From Desulfobacteraceae bacterium (GTDB lineage: Bacteria; Desulfobacterota; Desulfobacteria; Desulfobacterales; Desulfosalsimonadaceae), in NCBI GenBank assembly GCA_024636355.1, contig JAGXHH010000161.1:1-12953 (forward strand): DNA of 12,953 bases, written 5' to 3'. Shown here piece by piece: positions 6,512 through 12,953 of this stretch. Positions within the stretch are counted from its first letter, which is position 1. Each line of letters starts with the position of its first letter. Made by a program: the position numbers and the translations under genes. The notes below the pieces were generated by a model. That model was not told the DNA's origin. It saw only the letters and a program-made list of their open reading frames with translations, and did no database searches.

Positions 6512-6683
6512 GAAATTTTTTTGGATTCCCTCCTGCGGTGGAAAAAAAGACTTTTATATGCAATCGATACAGCCGGAGTGACGTTTTCATTTTTTACTCA
6601 GGAAGAAATACAGGTCTTTTTGATAAAGAGATGTCAAATGCGCATTTTCGAATGTAAAAAAAACCCAATTTTTCGTTTTTTTA
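6512..6683. other. AT-rich non-coding stretch
   Basis: This part of the 762-bp gap between the sigma factor and the response regulator is AT-rich with many A and T runs. Open frames on either strand here (for example 6590-6243 minus and 6521-6712 plus) lack ribosome sites and give unnatural compositions. I see no gene or known RNA in it. Confidence 0.5.
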
Positions 6684-6713
6684 TTTACTCTATGTATCAA
6701 TTGAAGCTATAAT
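6684..6713 (+). promoter_or_regulatory. Likely promoter of the response regulator gene
   Basis: TTTACT (6684-6689) and a perfect TATAAT (6708-6713) are 18 bp apart. Transcription would start near 6720, giving a leader of about 100 nt before ATG 6820. The leader contains an imperfect dyad CCACAGCGCTGGTGG at 6768-6782. Confidence 0.5.
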
Positions 6714-6819
6714 CTCCGAAATTTAAAGCCTTACGATATTCTTTTTCACAGCGATTGCTTTTTTCAGCCACAGCGCTGGTGGAATCCAATAAATTTTGTT
6801 TACACAGGAAAACCAACTG

Positions 6820-7482
6820 ATGGAAAACAAGAAAAAAGTAATTATTGCAGAAGATCATCAGCTGTTCAGAGAAGGCCTTAAAGCGATGCTTATGGGACGC
6901 GACGACCTGGAAGTTATCGGTGAGGCCCAGGACGGATTGTCGGCAATTGAAGTGATCAAGAAAAACCAGCCGGATCTGTTGCTGCTCGATCTTTCCATGC
7001 CGCGATTAAGCGGCGTCAGTGTGGTCAAAGAAGTGAAGCGCATGTTTCCGGCGATCATCGTGCTGGCCTTAACGATTCATGAATCGGACCAGTACGTCCT
7101 GGAAGCTTTCGAGTCCGGGGTAAACGGCTACTGCATCAAGGATGCCAGCCGGGAAGAACTGCTGGTGGCGATAAACAGTGTGTTGAGCGGTAAAACGTAC
7201 ATCAGCCCGGGTATTGCCGATAATGTAATGGAAGGATATCTCGAAGGACGTAAACGGTTAAAAAGCCATTCCGCCTGGGACACCATTACCCCAAGGGAAC
7301 GTGAAGTGCTCAAGTTGCTGGCTGAAGGATACTTGAACAAGGAAATTGCGGATTTCTTGAATATCAGTGTCAAAACGGTCGAAAAACACCGGGCCAACAT
7401 AATGAGCAAGCTGAACCTGCACAGTGCGGCCGCTCTGACGGCCTTCGCCATAGAGCAGGGGATTGTTCACAAACAGAATTAA
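6820..7482 (+). CDS. NarL/FixJ-family response regulator
   Basis: The 220-residue protein has a CheY-like receiver (about 6-122) joined to a LuxR-type helix-turn-helix (about 155-212). Receiver residues are E11 and D12 for metal, D57 in LLLLDLSMP as the phosphorylation site, T85 and K107. The DNA-binding part reads TITPREREVLKLLAEGYLNKEIA then SVKTVEKHRANIMSKL, the normal LuxR/GerE signature. The start is ATG 6820, with AGGAA 9 nt upstream; a TTG at 6796 has no ribosome site. Phosphorylation should promote dimerisation and DNA binding. The NarX-type kinase at 10063-8054, convergent and only one small gene away, is the natural partner. Target genes are unknown. Confidence 0.95.
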   Translation: MENKKKVIIAEDHQLFREGLKAMLMGRDDLEVIGEAQDGLSAIEVIKKNQPDLLLLDLSMPRLSGVSVVKEVKRMFPAIIVLALTIHESDQYVLEAFESGVNGYCIKDASREELLVAINSVLSGKTYISPGIADNVMEGYLEGRKRLKSHSAWDTITPREREVLKLLAEGYLNKEIADFLNISVKTVEKHRANIMSKLNLHSAAALTAFAIEQGIVHKQN

Positions 7483-7508
7483 TCACATTAAAATTTCATT
7501 TGAGCTAT

Positions 7509-7542
7509 AAACTGCCCGGTTTTAAAACCGGACAGTTTTTTT
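7509..7542 (+). terminator. Intrinsic terminator of the response regulator gene
   Basis: The core palindrome CCGGTTTTAAAACCGG (7516-7531) is extended by AAACTG and CAGTTT with one C/A mismatch, then followed by seven T. It starts 27 bp after the stop codon. Confidence 0.88.
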
Positions 7543-7577
7543 GTTTGCGCAAAAGTCCTGCTATTTCCTGAACCTGT

Positions 7578-7892
7578 TCAGCGTGTTCCCGCCTGCTGAT
7601 ACACCTGCCGGTAGTTGGCATACAAGTCCCGAACCCGCCGTTTCAACGCCTTGATCCGTTGTTCGTCTTCTTTGTTGGACCAATGGGGTTCGTGAATTGA
7701 AAACAGTGAGTTGCTCAGGTCATCAATCACATGCTCGGTCGCCTCGCACCATTCACCGGTACAATAACCCGCCATCTCCGTGGCTTCTGTGATCTGGTTG
7801 TCGAGGGAATTTATCGATTGCTCCATGGCATCCAGATAGGTGCGCCAGGCATCGATTATTTCCTGCTGCAAATTGTCTTTGGGCATAGACAT
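7578..7892 (-). CDS. Small conserved-looking protein of unknown function
   Basis: This 104-residue protein is not a family I can name. It is acidic in the first two thirds and basic near the end (RIKALKRRVRDLYANYRQVYQQ), and is predicted almost wholly helical. A YCTGEWCEATEHVIDDL segment puts C44 and C49 in a Cx4C arrangement next to an EH pair, which could be a metal or redox site. There is no signal peptide or membrane segment. The start ATG 7892 is preceded by AAAGGAG at 7 nt, strong support that it is translated; an ATG two codons later is less well placed. It lies downstream of the three-PAS kinase on the same strand, with a 161-bp gap, and faces the response regulator. A role as accessory to this two-component pair is only a guess from position. 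Confidence 0.75.
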   Translation of the reverse strand: MSMPKDNLQQEIIDAWRTYLDAMEQSINSLDNQITEATEMAGYCTGEWCEATEHVIDDLSNSLFSIHEPHWSNKEDEQRIKALKRRVRDLYANYRQVYQQAGTR

Positions 7893-7976
7893 GATACGTC
7901 TCCTTTCTTCTTTTTGTTTCCTTCATAACAGCTTTATCGCATTGACATTTTTAACAATAAGAGGAATGGAGAAAAC

Positions 7977-8004
7977 GGGAAATAGGTAAAATAACGTATT
8001 TCCC
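7977..8004 (-). terminator. Weak hairpin after the kinase gene (possible terminator)
   Basis: GGGAAATA (7977-7984) and TATTTCCC (7997-8004) form an 8-bp stem with a 12-nt loop, between the kinase stop and the small gene. On the minus strand it is followed by GTTTTCT, only a weak U run. It could instead be a regulatory dyad for the small gene. Confidence 0.35.
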
Positions 8005-8053
8005 TTCTGAGGGGACCCTATGTGCGGGGGGTGGGATTTTTAAACCGGGAAGA

Positions 8054-10063
8054 TCAGGCACAGGTCTCGGCAGGCAGGGATACGGTAATTCGTGTCCCTT
8101 TGCCGGGATGGGATTCGAGACAGAACATACCGCCGCAGATCTCCGCTCGTTCCCGCATCCCCTGTACACCATGGCCGCTCAAAGGGTCTTCGGAAATAAG
8201 GCCGGTATCGGGTTCAAATCCGACGCCGTTGTCTTCGAGGGAAAGGACGACATGGCCGTCGGTTTTGCTTAAGGTCAGATCGATGCTGTTTGGGGCGCCA
8301 TGCTTTGCGGCGTTGTTCATCGCCTCCTGCATGATCCGGTAAATGACGATCTTCATGGAATCTGAAATCTGGCTTTCATCGATGTCGATGTACTGGTTGA
8401 CTTCGATCTGCTTGTAAAATGCTTTATATTCCCTGCAAAACCAGGAAATCGTGGGGATCAGCCCCAGATCGTCCAGGGTGGTCGGCCGCAGGTTGGCGGA
8501 AATGCGCTTGGTCTCCTTGATCGTAGACATCAGGTAAGACACGACCTGTTCCAGTGAGATGATATCGGTGGGCGGCGTCTCGGTCATCCGGGAAAGTTTT
8601 TCCTCGAGGCTGAATTTGATTGCTGCCAGACTGGCTCCGATACTGTCGTGCAGATCCTTGGCAACCGATTGACGATCGGCTTCGAGTGCATGCAGCATCC
8701 GCTTTGACATTTCCCGGAGCTTGGCCTGGGAATTCCGGAGTTTCTTTTCGATCCGGATACGTTCATCGATCTCGGCTTTCAGGGCGTCTACCGTATGGGA
8801 CAGTTCCATTGTCCGCAGCCGGACCCGTTTCTCCAGTTCTCCCCGGATACGCTGGAGTTCAAGTTTTTCCCGTTTTCGCGTGGTGATATCATGAAAGATT
8901 CCCACGCCCCCCGTAATCGTTCCCTGTGGATTCAGGATCGGGGAGGTATTGACCAGCACATGGCGCAAATTTCCGTCCGGCAGGGCGATGTCCATTTCAA
9001 GGTCTTCGATGACTTCGCCATGAAATACGGTGCGACTTAGAGGCTGATCGATCGGGTCATCGGTTTTGCCGTCCGGATACAGCATTTTCAGATCTGTGTG
9101 GGTTTCATAGGACTGTCCATGGGGGATCGGTTTGCCATAAAGGCGCTCGGCTTCGGGGTTCGACATCACAATGCGGCAGTTTTCATCAACCACCAGGATG
9201 GTCTCGGGTGCACTGCGGATGATGGCCTGCAGGGCGGACCGTTCCTGTTCCAACCGGAGCATCAACTCTTCCTTACGGGTGTTATCGCGCGCCACACAGA
9301 CCACTCCCATGATTTCACCGTCATGGAACAGGGGAAAAGATGAGATGGAATACGTCAGCATCCGATTGTTTGAATCGATGAAACGAAATTGTTCGCTGTT
9401 GACGGTTTCACCAAGGAATGCACGTTTTACAGGCATTTCATTGTAGATAAGCGGCCTGCCATCGGCATGCTTCAGGTGCAGGTTTTCAATGATGATTTCC
9501 ATCGGTTTGCCTGCCGGATCGCCGCCCAGCATCCGTATGGCAGCCGGATTTGTCAGAATCGGTTCGGCGTCCGGGGAAAGCACAATTACCGCATCGCGCA
9601 TGGCGGAAAGTACCTGGGTCATTCCCGTTGCCAGCCGTTCGGAAAGCCGTGCGGCCAGTGTCCCGGACGGTTCATTCTCCTCGGGGATCGCCGTTTTGTC
9701 GTTTTCTTCAGCCGCGGAATGCAGTTGCGCGACAAAGCAAAATGAATCGATATTTCCGTTTGTATCGCGGTTGGCAATAATTTTCTGCATGACCGGGATA
9801 ATGCGGCCATCCCTGGCGAGCATCGCCGCTCCGTTCTCGCAGATGCCATTTCTGCCAGCTTCTTCGATGCCCCGGGTCTGTATTTCCCCACAAAAAGGTT
9901 CGCTGAATAGGGAGGCTACCGAAAGAGTCTTTTGATTCCCGCCATTTGAAATGCCCAGCAACCGGCAGGCCGTCCGGTTTAAAAACAGAACTGTTCCTTT
10001 CGGATCCGTAACAGTGACCAGTTCGGGCAAGTGATCGACAATGGACCGAAACGCTGCTTCCAT
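8054..10063 (-). CDS. Soluble three-PAS sensor histidine kinase, NarX/DegS type (HisKA_3)
   Basis: This 669-residue kinase has no membrane segment, so it should sense a cytoplasmic signal. Three PAS units are visible: about 3-115 (IVDHLPELVTVTDPKGTVLFLN), about 150-268 (MRDAVIVLSPDAEPILTN) and about 277-400 (IIRSAPETILVVDENCRIVMSN, ending HDITTRKREK). A long coiled coil (about 400-465) leads to the HisKA_3 dimerisation helix, where H472 in KDLHDSIGASLAAIKFSL is the phosphorylated histidine. The ATPase has the N box MQEAMNNAAKHG, G1 DNGVGF and G2 GHGVQGMRERA. ATG 10063 is chosen because GGAGGT stands 7 nt upstream; a GTG three codons earlier overlaps that site. Its class normally pairs with NarL-type regulators, such as the one at 6820-7482. 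PAS ligands are not evident; no heme or Fe-S motif is visible. Confidence 0.94.
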   Translation of the reverse strand: MEAAFRSIVDHLPELVTVTDPKGTVLFLNRTACRLLGISNGGNQKTLSVASLFSEPFCGEIQTRGIEEAGRNGICENGAAMLARDGRIIPVMQKIIANRDTNGNIDSFCFVAQLHSAAEENDKTAIPEENEPSGTLAARLSERLATGMTQVLSAMRDAVIVLSPDAEPILTNPAAIRMLGGDPAGKPMEIIIENLHLKHADGRPLIYNEMPVKRAFLGETVNSEQFRFIDSNNRMLTYSISSFPLFHDGEIMGVVCVARDNTRKEELMLRLEQERSALQAIIRSAPETILVVDENCRIVMSNPEAERLYGKPIPHGQSYETHTDLKMLYPDGKTDDPIDQPLSRTVFHGEVIEDLEMDIALPDGNLRHVLVNTSPILNPQGTITGGVGIFHDITTRKREKLELQRIRGELEKRVRLRTMELSHTVDALKAEIDERIRIEKKLRNSQAKLREMSKRMLHALEADRQSVAKDLHDSIGASLAAIKFSLEEKLSRMTETPPTDIISLEQVVSYLMSTIKETKRISANLRPTTLDDLGLIPTISWFCREYKAFYKQIEVNQYIDIDESQISDSMKIVIYRIMQEAMNNAAKHGAPNSIDLTLSKTDGHVVLSLEDNGVGFEPDTGLISEDPLSGHGVQGMRERAEICGGMFCLESHPGKGTRITVSLPAETCA

Positions 10064-10070
10064 GACCTTC

Positions 10071-10076
10071 ACCTCC
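10071..10076 (-). promoter_or_regulatory. Ribosome binding site deciding the kinase start
   Basis: On the minus strand GGAGGT lies 7 nt before ATG 10063. The alternative GTG start at 10072-10070 overlaps this sequence and would have no site of its own. Confidence 0.85.
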
Positions 10077-10131
10077 GGGGTACGGGCATTTTGGTATTAA
10101 GGCACGATCGGTGAATGCCTTTACGAGACCA

Positions 10132-10557
10132 TCAACTTTTCATGTAGCACTTTTTCCAGGGATCGCGGCTGAGGGTCTGAAAATTGTTCAAGGCACGGTA
10201 CAATGCACCGATGGCCAGTTCAGCGCAATGATGGGACGCTTCGGGCAGTGTCTTTAAAAAATCGATGACCTGTTCGGTTGTGACCTCCCAGGCCGCCTGT
10301 ACGGTACCCCCTTCAATAAACCGGGCCACGGTATACGCACAGGCGCGGGTATTGATGCATCCGTCGATATGGAGCGACACCTGATCGATACGTGTATCTT
10401 TTACCGTTAAAAACATTTCGATGGTATCCCCGCAATCACCGGTATTTTTGCCGTATCCGTCGGGGTTGAGCAACTTCTCGTCTCGATCCGTGCGAAGGGC
10501 CATTTCCAGGAAAATTTCCGAATGGTCCTGCCAGAAATCGAATTCTTTTTCCGTCAT
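10132..10557 (-). CDS. NifU/IscU-type iron-sulfur cluster scaffold protein
   Basis: The 141-residue protein matches the NifU N-terminal (IscU) fold, on which Fe-S clusters are built before transfer to target proteins. The three ligand cysteines are in the expected places: C42 in GDCGD, C67 in HIDGCINTRA and C111 in HHCAELAIGAL; D44 is the conserved aspartate of the first motif. It lacks the IscU HscA-binding LPPVK motif in its usual form (KTLPEASHHC instead), and has an unusual N-terminal extension of about 30 residues. No NifS/IscS cysteine desulfurase is adjacent. The start ATG 10557 follows AGGCGG at 4-5 nt. It sits downstream of the TmcB-like gene and 68 bp upstream of the kinase on the same strand, so it may have served Fe-S proteins of this cluster. 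It is a single-domain scaffold, not full-length NifU. Confidence 0.87.
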   Translation of the reverse strand: MTEKEFDFWQDHSEIFLEMALRTDRDEKLLNPDGYGKNTGDCGDTIEMFLTVKDTRIDQVSLHIDGCINTRACAYTVARFIEGGTVQAAWEVTTEQVIDFLKTLPEASHHCAELAIGALYRALNNFQTLSRDPWKKCYMKS

Positions 10558-10635
10558 GTATCCGCCTTTAATCTAAGCCGATGACGATATTCCGGATGAA
10601 AACAGAATGTCTGACCGGCAGTGTTTTCGAAGAAA

Positions 10636-10848
10636 TCAGGAAGATTTGTTGTTGTGGCACTGTCCGCAGAGGATGGGACCGGCTTTGCTCTCAAGATGGC
10701 AGTTCCGGCACTGCAGGTGATAGACTCGGATCAAGTCCATCCGGTCCGAATCGGGGTCGGACAGATGACATTGCGAGCATTCCATACCCACGGAATCCAC
10801 ATCGGACAGTTTCCGCCCGTTCTCATACATGTGGTGGCAGATACTGCA
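10636..10848 (-). pseudogene. Cytochrome c3-like tetraheme segment, 5'-truncated, fused out of frame to the upstream gene
   Basis: From about 10848 to the stop at 10636 one frame encodes four CxxCH motifs: CSICH, CSQCH, CRNCH and CGQCH, with CSICHH, VYHLQCRNCHLE and CGQCHNN resembling class III cytochrome c (TmcA/cytochrome c3 type). The part that must precede it in a working cytochrome c3 is missing: no signal peptide and no VxFxHxxH segment carrying distal histidines. Upstream in this frame there is only an unlikely basic stretch (MPQLPRRTRG), which is the shadow of the TmcB-like gene in another frame. The segment therefore looks like the 3' end of a former periplasmic cytochrome gene. Without export its hemes could not be attached by the normal maturation system. 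An assembly or sequencing error remains possible. Confidence 0.6.
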
Positions 10849-12053
10849 TAATAATTGATAATATCCTCGAGTCCGCCGTGGCAGTTGTGGCACGGGGCGA
10901 TGACCACTTCAGCCCCCTTGTCCCGGGCCGCGGCAAGCTGATCGGCCTTGACACTGTTGCTGGTGACCCGTTTGTTCTTGTAAGGGGGGCCGCAGTTGAT
11001 CACCCCGCCGCCCGCGCAGCAGCAGTAGTTGTGTTCCCGGTTCGGCTCAAGCTCGATGAACGTGTCACAACTCTGCCGAATCACGTTGCGGGCCTGTTCA
11101 TGCAAGCCCCGGCCCCGGACGATATTGCACGGATCGTGCAGGGTAACCGGCTTGTCGAATTTTTTCGAAATCGTCAACCGGCCGTTTTGCAGCAGTTCAT
11201 CATAGAATGCCACTGCATGGACGACCGGAATTGGCGGCGTTTTCCACCCCAGTGACCGGTTGCCCACATCGTGGACGGAACGAAAGGCGTGGCCGCATTC
11301 GCCCATGACGATCCGCTTGTTCTTCAGTCGAATAGCCGATTCGAAATGAACTTTTTTCAGCCGGGCGGTCAGTTCCGCATCGCCGGTATACATGGCCATG
11401 TCGCTGTTGTCCCAGCCCGGAAAAACACTCATGGTCCAATCTGCGCCCGCTGCATGCATTATCGCGGCCATCTGATAGATCAGCTGGGCGCGGAATTTGG
11501 GTTCCGGGCCGATAACCGAGTAAAAGATATCGGCCCCTTCCTTTTCCAGGGGAATCCGTATTCCGGGAAATTCGTCCCGGGCTTCTTCTTCCTGCCATTG
11601 GAGGGTGTCGATCCATTCGTCTTCCTGGACCCACATCTGGTTCATGGTGGCCGAATGGCTGTGGGCGGTGTCCTGGATATACTGGGGCACGACCCCGAGC
11701 TTGTGGCAGATCCGCCGGACAAAGAGCATCAGGTAGGCCACATCGATGCCGAACGGGCAATACATCATGCAGCGCCGGCAGAGATTGCATTCCGTAAAGG
11801 CGATCTCACAGACACTTTTCAGCGTCTGTGGATCGATTTTTCCTTTTTTGCGAATGATTTCTCCCAGCGTCTGCCGGACTTTGGCGGCCGGCGCATAACG
11901 GGGATTCCTGTCATTCGACAGGTAATGATGGCAGGCCTCACTGCACAAACCGCAGTTCATGCAGGTATTCATATACGTTTTGAGCCGGGCGCCGCCTTCG
12001 GATTTCAGCATCTTGCCGACGACGGCTGCAATCTTTTGTTTATGACGCCGCAC
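10731..12053 (-). CDS. TmcB/HdrD-like iron-sulfur protein with CCG domains, C-terminus probably disrupted
   Basis: In the current frame the product is 440 residues. Two ferredoxin-type [4Fe-4S] motifs are clear: C31-C34-C37-C41 (CMNCGLCSEAC) and C89-C92-C95-C99 (CNLCRRCMMYC). A CCG domain follows: C309 in HDPCNIVRGRG, CCC at 344-346, C354 and C388-C391 (APCHNCHGG); ECGH at 252-255 is the first, reduced CCG site. This is the architecture of HdrD, DsrK and TmcB, cytoplasmic electron-transfer subunits of membrane complexes in sulfate reducers; the cytochrome c3-like neighbour favours TmcB. After IINYY (residue 402) the sequence no longer looks like the family and overlaps the cytochrome frame, so residues 403-440 are probably not native. 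GTG 12053 lies in a hairpin without a ribosome site; ATG 12011 is another option. No TmcC-type membrane subunit is present. Confidence 0.75.
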   Translation of the reverse strand: MRRHKQKIAAVVGKMLKSEGGARLKTYMNTCMNCGLCSEACHHYLSNDRNPRYAPAAKVRQTLGEIIRKKGKIDPQTLKSVCEIAFTECNLCRRCMMYCPFGIDVAYLMLFVRRICHKLGVVPQYIQDTAHSHSATMNQMWVQEDEWIDTLQWQEEEARDEFPGIRIPLEKEGADIFYSVIGPEPKFRAQLIYQMAAIMHAAGADWTMSVFPGWDNSDMAMYTGDAELTARLKKVHFESAIRLKNKRIVMGECGHAFRSVHDVGNRSLGWKTPPIPVVHAVAFYDELLQNGRLTISKKFDKPVTLHDPCNIVRGRGLHEQARNVIRQSCDTFIELEPNREHNYCCCAGGGVINCGPPYKNKRVTSNSVKADQLAAARDKGAEVVIAPCHNCHGGLEDIINYYAVSATTCMRTGGNCPMWIPWVWNARNVICPTPIRTGWT

Positions 12054-12073
12054 GGTTTTTTCCGTGCGGTTTT
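12048..12073. repeat. GC-rich hairpin at the annotated start of the TmcB-like gene
   Basis: CCGCACGG (12048-12055) and CCGTGCGG (12062-12069) form a perfect 8-bp stem with a T6 loop, followed on the plus strand by TTTT. In the plus direction it has the form of an intrinsic terminator, though no plus-strand gene precedes it. On the minus-strand mRNA it encloses the GTG candidate start at 12053, where it could hinder translation. Confidence 0.6.
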
Positions 12074-12158
12074 GCTGCCTTTCGGTAAAAAATACTCTAT
12101 ACTAAAAGATTTTAAATAATCAAGGATTGTCCGGGAAAAGTTGAATGCGATATTGATG

Positions 12159-12165
12159 ACCTCCT
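12159..12165 (-). promoter_or_regulatory. Strong Shine-Dalgarno sequence with no start codon behind it
   Basis: On the minus strand AGGAGGT lies just after the flavodoxin stop. The next dozen bases (CATCAATATCGC) contain no ATG, GTG or TTG, and the TmcB-like frame is closed by TAG at 12104-12102. It may mark a lost gene start or be chance. Confidence 0.3.
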
Positions 12166-12173
12166 GAAAAGAT

Positions 12174-12656
12174 TCAGGCGTTTAATTTGCCGGCGACTTC
12201 GGCAACTCTCCGGCCGAGTTTTTCCGCATTGTCACGGGCGTTGGCATCCGGGGCGCCGACGCATGCCGTCCCATAATGGCCGGTGGCGGACATCGGGTCA
12301 CCGACAATAACCATGCCGTATATCAGCAGGGCCTGTATGATCGACATCATAGTGGTTTCCTTGCCACCGGTCGGATCGCCTGAGGTGGTAAAAACCGCCC
12401 CCACCTTGCCCTCCATTTTTTTTCGAATCCCCACGAAATCGTCAAACACTTTTTTCAGGGGGGCCGCCATGCTTCCGAAATAGACCGGCGAGCCGGCCAC
12501 GATTCCGGCCGACGCCACAAAATCATCCTTGGAGACCTCGTCGGTGGTCTTCAGTACCGCCCGGCAACCTTCCACTGATTCGACCCCCTTGGCGATCGCC
12601 TCGGCCAGTCTCCGTGTATTGCCGCCTTTTGAAAAATACAGCACCAGAATTTGCAT
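12174..12656 (-). CDS. Flavodoxin-family protein (FMN-binding, WrbA/flavodoxin-like)
   Basis: The 160-residue protein starts with VLYFSKGGNTRRLAEAIAKGV, the phosphate-binding loop of flavodoxins, where the S-x-G-N-T residues hold FMN phosphate. GSPVYFGSMAAPLKKVFDD (about 55-73) is the second FMN loop typical of the flavodoxin/NAD(P)H:quinone reductase group. TTSGDPTGGKETTM (about 90-103) is the third loop. It is a soluble cytoplasmic electron carrier or small flavin reductase; partner and substrate cannot be told from sequence. ATG 12656 follows AAGGAGG at 5 nt. It lies 25 bp after the DUF1614 gene on the same strand, so the two are likely one transcript. A small hairpin (CCTGAA/TTCAGG, 12163-12178) overlaps the stop codon but lacks a U run. 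Confidence 0.9.
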   Translation of the reverse strand: MQILVLYFSKGGNTRRLAEAIAKGVESVEGCRAVLKTTDEVSKDDFVASAGIVAGSPVYFGSMAAPLKKVFDDFVGIRKKMEGKVGAVFTTSGDPTGGKETTMMSIIQALLIYGMVIVGDPMSATGHYGTACVGAPDANARDNAEKLGRRVAEVAGKLNA

Positions 12657-12681
12657 ATGATCCTCCTTTTAGAATTGATTG

Positions 12682-12953
12682 TCATGCCAGCAGGGTGGCC
12701 AGCAGCCCGGAGAGGACGATGCCGTCGAAGGTGCCGGCGCCGCCGATGCTGGCCATGCTGGTGTTAATCTTGTGAATTTCCTTCAGATGGAGCAGGTCCG
12801 CTCCGATCAGCGGCCCGAGTACACCGGCACAGAAGGCGATCAGGGGGGCCAGTTCCCTGAAAAAAAGAATCCCGCAGATGGCGGCCACGAATGCGGGCAC
12901 CAGGGCGGGCATGGCAATTCCGACCTTGGGTACCGGCTGGGCAATTTTATAAC
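12682..12953 (-). CDS. DUF1614 membrane protein, C-terminal part (partial)
   Basis: The reading frame stays open to the right edge of the window, so the visible 90 residues are the C-terminal end. An in-frame ATG at 12912 is probably internal, because the upstream codons (AQPVPKVGIA) continue the same protein smoothly. The sequence has hydrophobic segments at about ALVPAFVAAICGILFF, LIAFCAGVLGPLIGADLL and, at the end, FDGIVLSGLLATLLA. The motif MASIGGAGTFDGIVLSG is characteristic of DUF1614, a family of integral membrane proteins with no known function in bacteria and archaea. It is followed 25 bp later by the flavodoxin gene, which suggests co-expression. Nothing in the sequence shows what it transports or binds. 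Confidence 0.8.
   Translation of the reverse strand, partial: YKIAQPVPKVGIAMPALVPAFVAAICGILFFRELAPLIAFCAGVLGPLIGADLLHLKEIHKINTSMASIGGAGTFDGIVLSGLLATLLA

Noticed and set aside
6243..6590. Minus-strand 115-codon frame
   Set aside because: Very rich in Phe and Leu from AT-rich DNA, without a ribosome site or recognisable domain; it overlaps a promoter-like region.
6796..6819. TTG start for the response regulator
   Set aside because: No ribosome site ahead of it; ATG 6820 has AGGAA at 9 nt and gives the normal receiver N-terminus.
10840..10856. Programmed -1 ribosomal frameshift joining TmcB-like and cytochrome frames
   Set aside because: The sequence AATTATTATGC is not a canonical X-XXY-YYZ slippery site, no clear stimulatory pseudoknot or upstream SD was seen, and a cytoplasmic protein joined to c-type hemes makes little sense.
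10581..11255. Plus-strand open frame of 224 codons
   Set aside because: Antisense to the cytochrome segment and TmcB-like gene, with no recognisable domain.
11271..12119. Plus-strand open frame of 282 codons
   Set aside because: It is the antisense shadow of the TmcB-like gene, whose Fe-S motifs are unmistakable.

Overview
The window looks like chromosomal DNA from an anaerobic, sulfate-reducing type of Desulfobacterota (deltaproteobacterial Desulfobacteria). The basis is the gene content: an octaheme c-type cytochrome of the hydroxylamine-oxidoreductase (HAO) group, a one-iron superoxide reductase, a TmcB/HdrD-like CCG-domain iron-sulfur protein beside a cytochrome c3-like segment, a NifU/IscU-type scaffold, an Rrf2 regulator with clustered cysteines, and a DUF1614 membrane protein. 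No tRNA, rRNA, CRISPR array, insertion sequence or prophage gene was seen. Genus cannot be set from this sequence alone.

Layout. 1-193 is the 3' end of a histidine kinase (+). 253-723 is an Rrf2 regulator (+), convergent with an App1-like phosphatase (-, 1884-730). Next comes the octaheme cytochrome (-, 3589-2063) with its own terminator. 3608-4028 is a non-coding patch with a GTGCAC-periodic hairpin, a textbook REP doublet (REPIN) and the terminator of the superoxide reductase gene (-, 4424-4029). A 613-bp gap of AT-rich DNA with several dyads follows, then a sigma-32-like sigma factor (+, 5038-6057) with a terminator. 6058-6819 is mostly non-coding but holds a good promoter/dyad and a possible 57-residue cysteine protein. 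A NarL-type response regulator (+, 6820-7482) converges on a small conserved-looking protein (-, 7892-7578) and a soluble three-PAS NarX-type kinase (-, 10063-8054). The right end is a minus-strand cluster: DUF1614 membrane protein (partial), flavodoxin, TmcB/HdrD-like protein, a tetraheme cytochrome remnant and a NifU-like scaffold, leading into the kinase.

How the genes fit together. The themes are redox and stress: superoxide removal, heme-based chemistry probably on nitrogen oxides, Fe-S assembly, a heat-shock-type sigma factor and sensory proteins. The kinase at 10063-8054 and the regulator at 6820-7482 belong to matching families and are the obvious two-component pair. The most unusual spot is near 10848. 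There the TmcB-like reading frame passes, with a change of frame, straight into a four-heme cytochrome c3-like segment that has no signal peptide and no upstream HxxH motif. This looks like a deletion or frameshift scar joining two former genes, or an assembly error, and it should be checked first.
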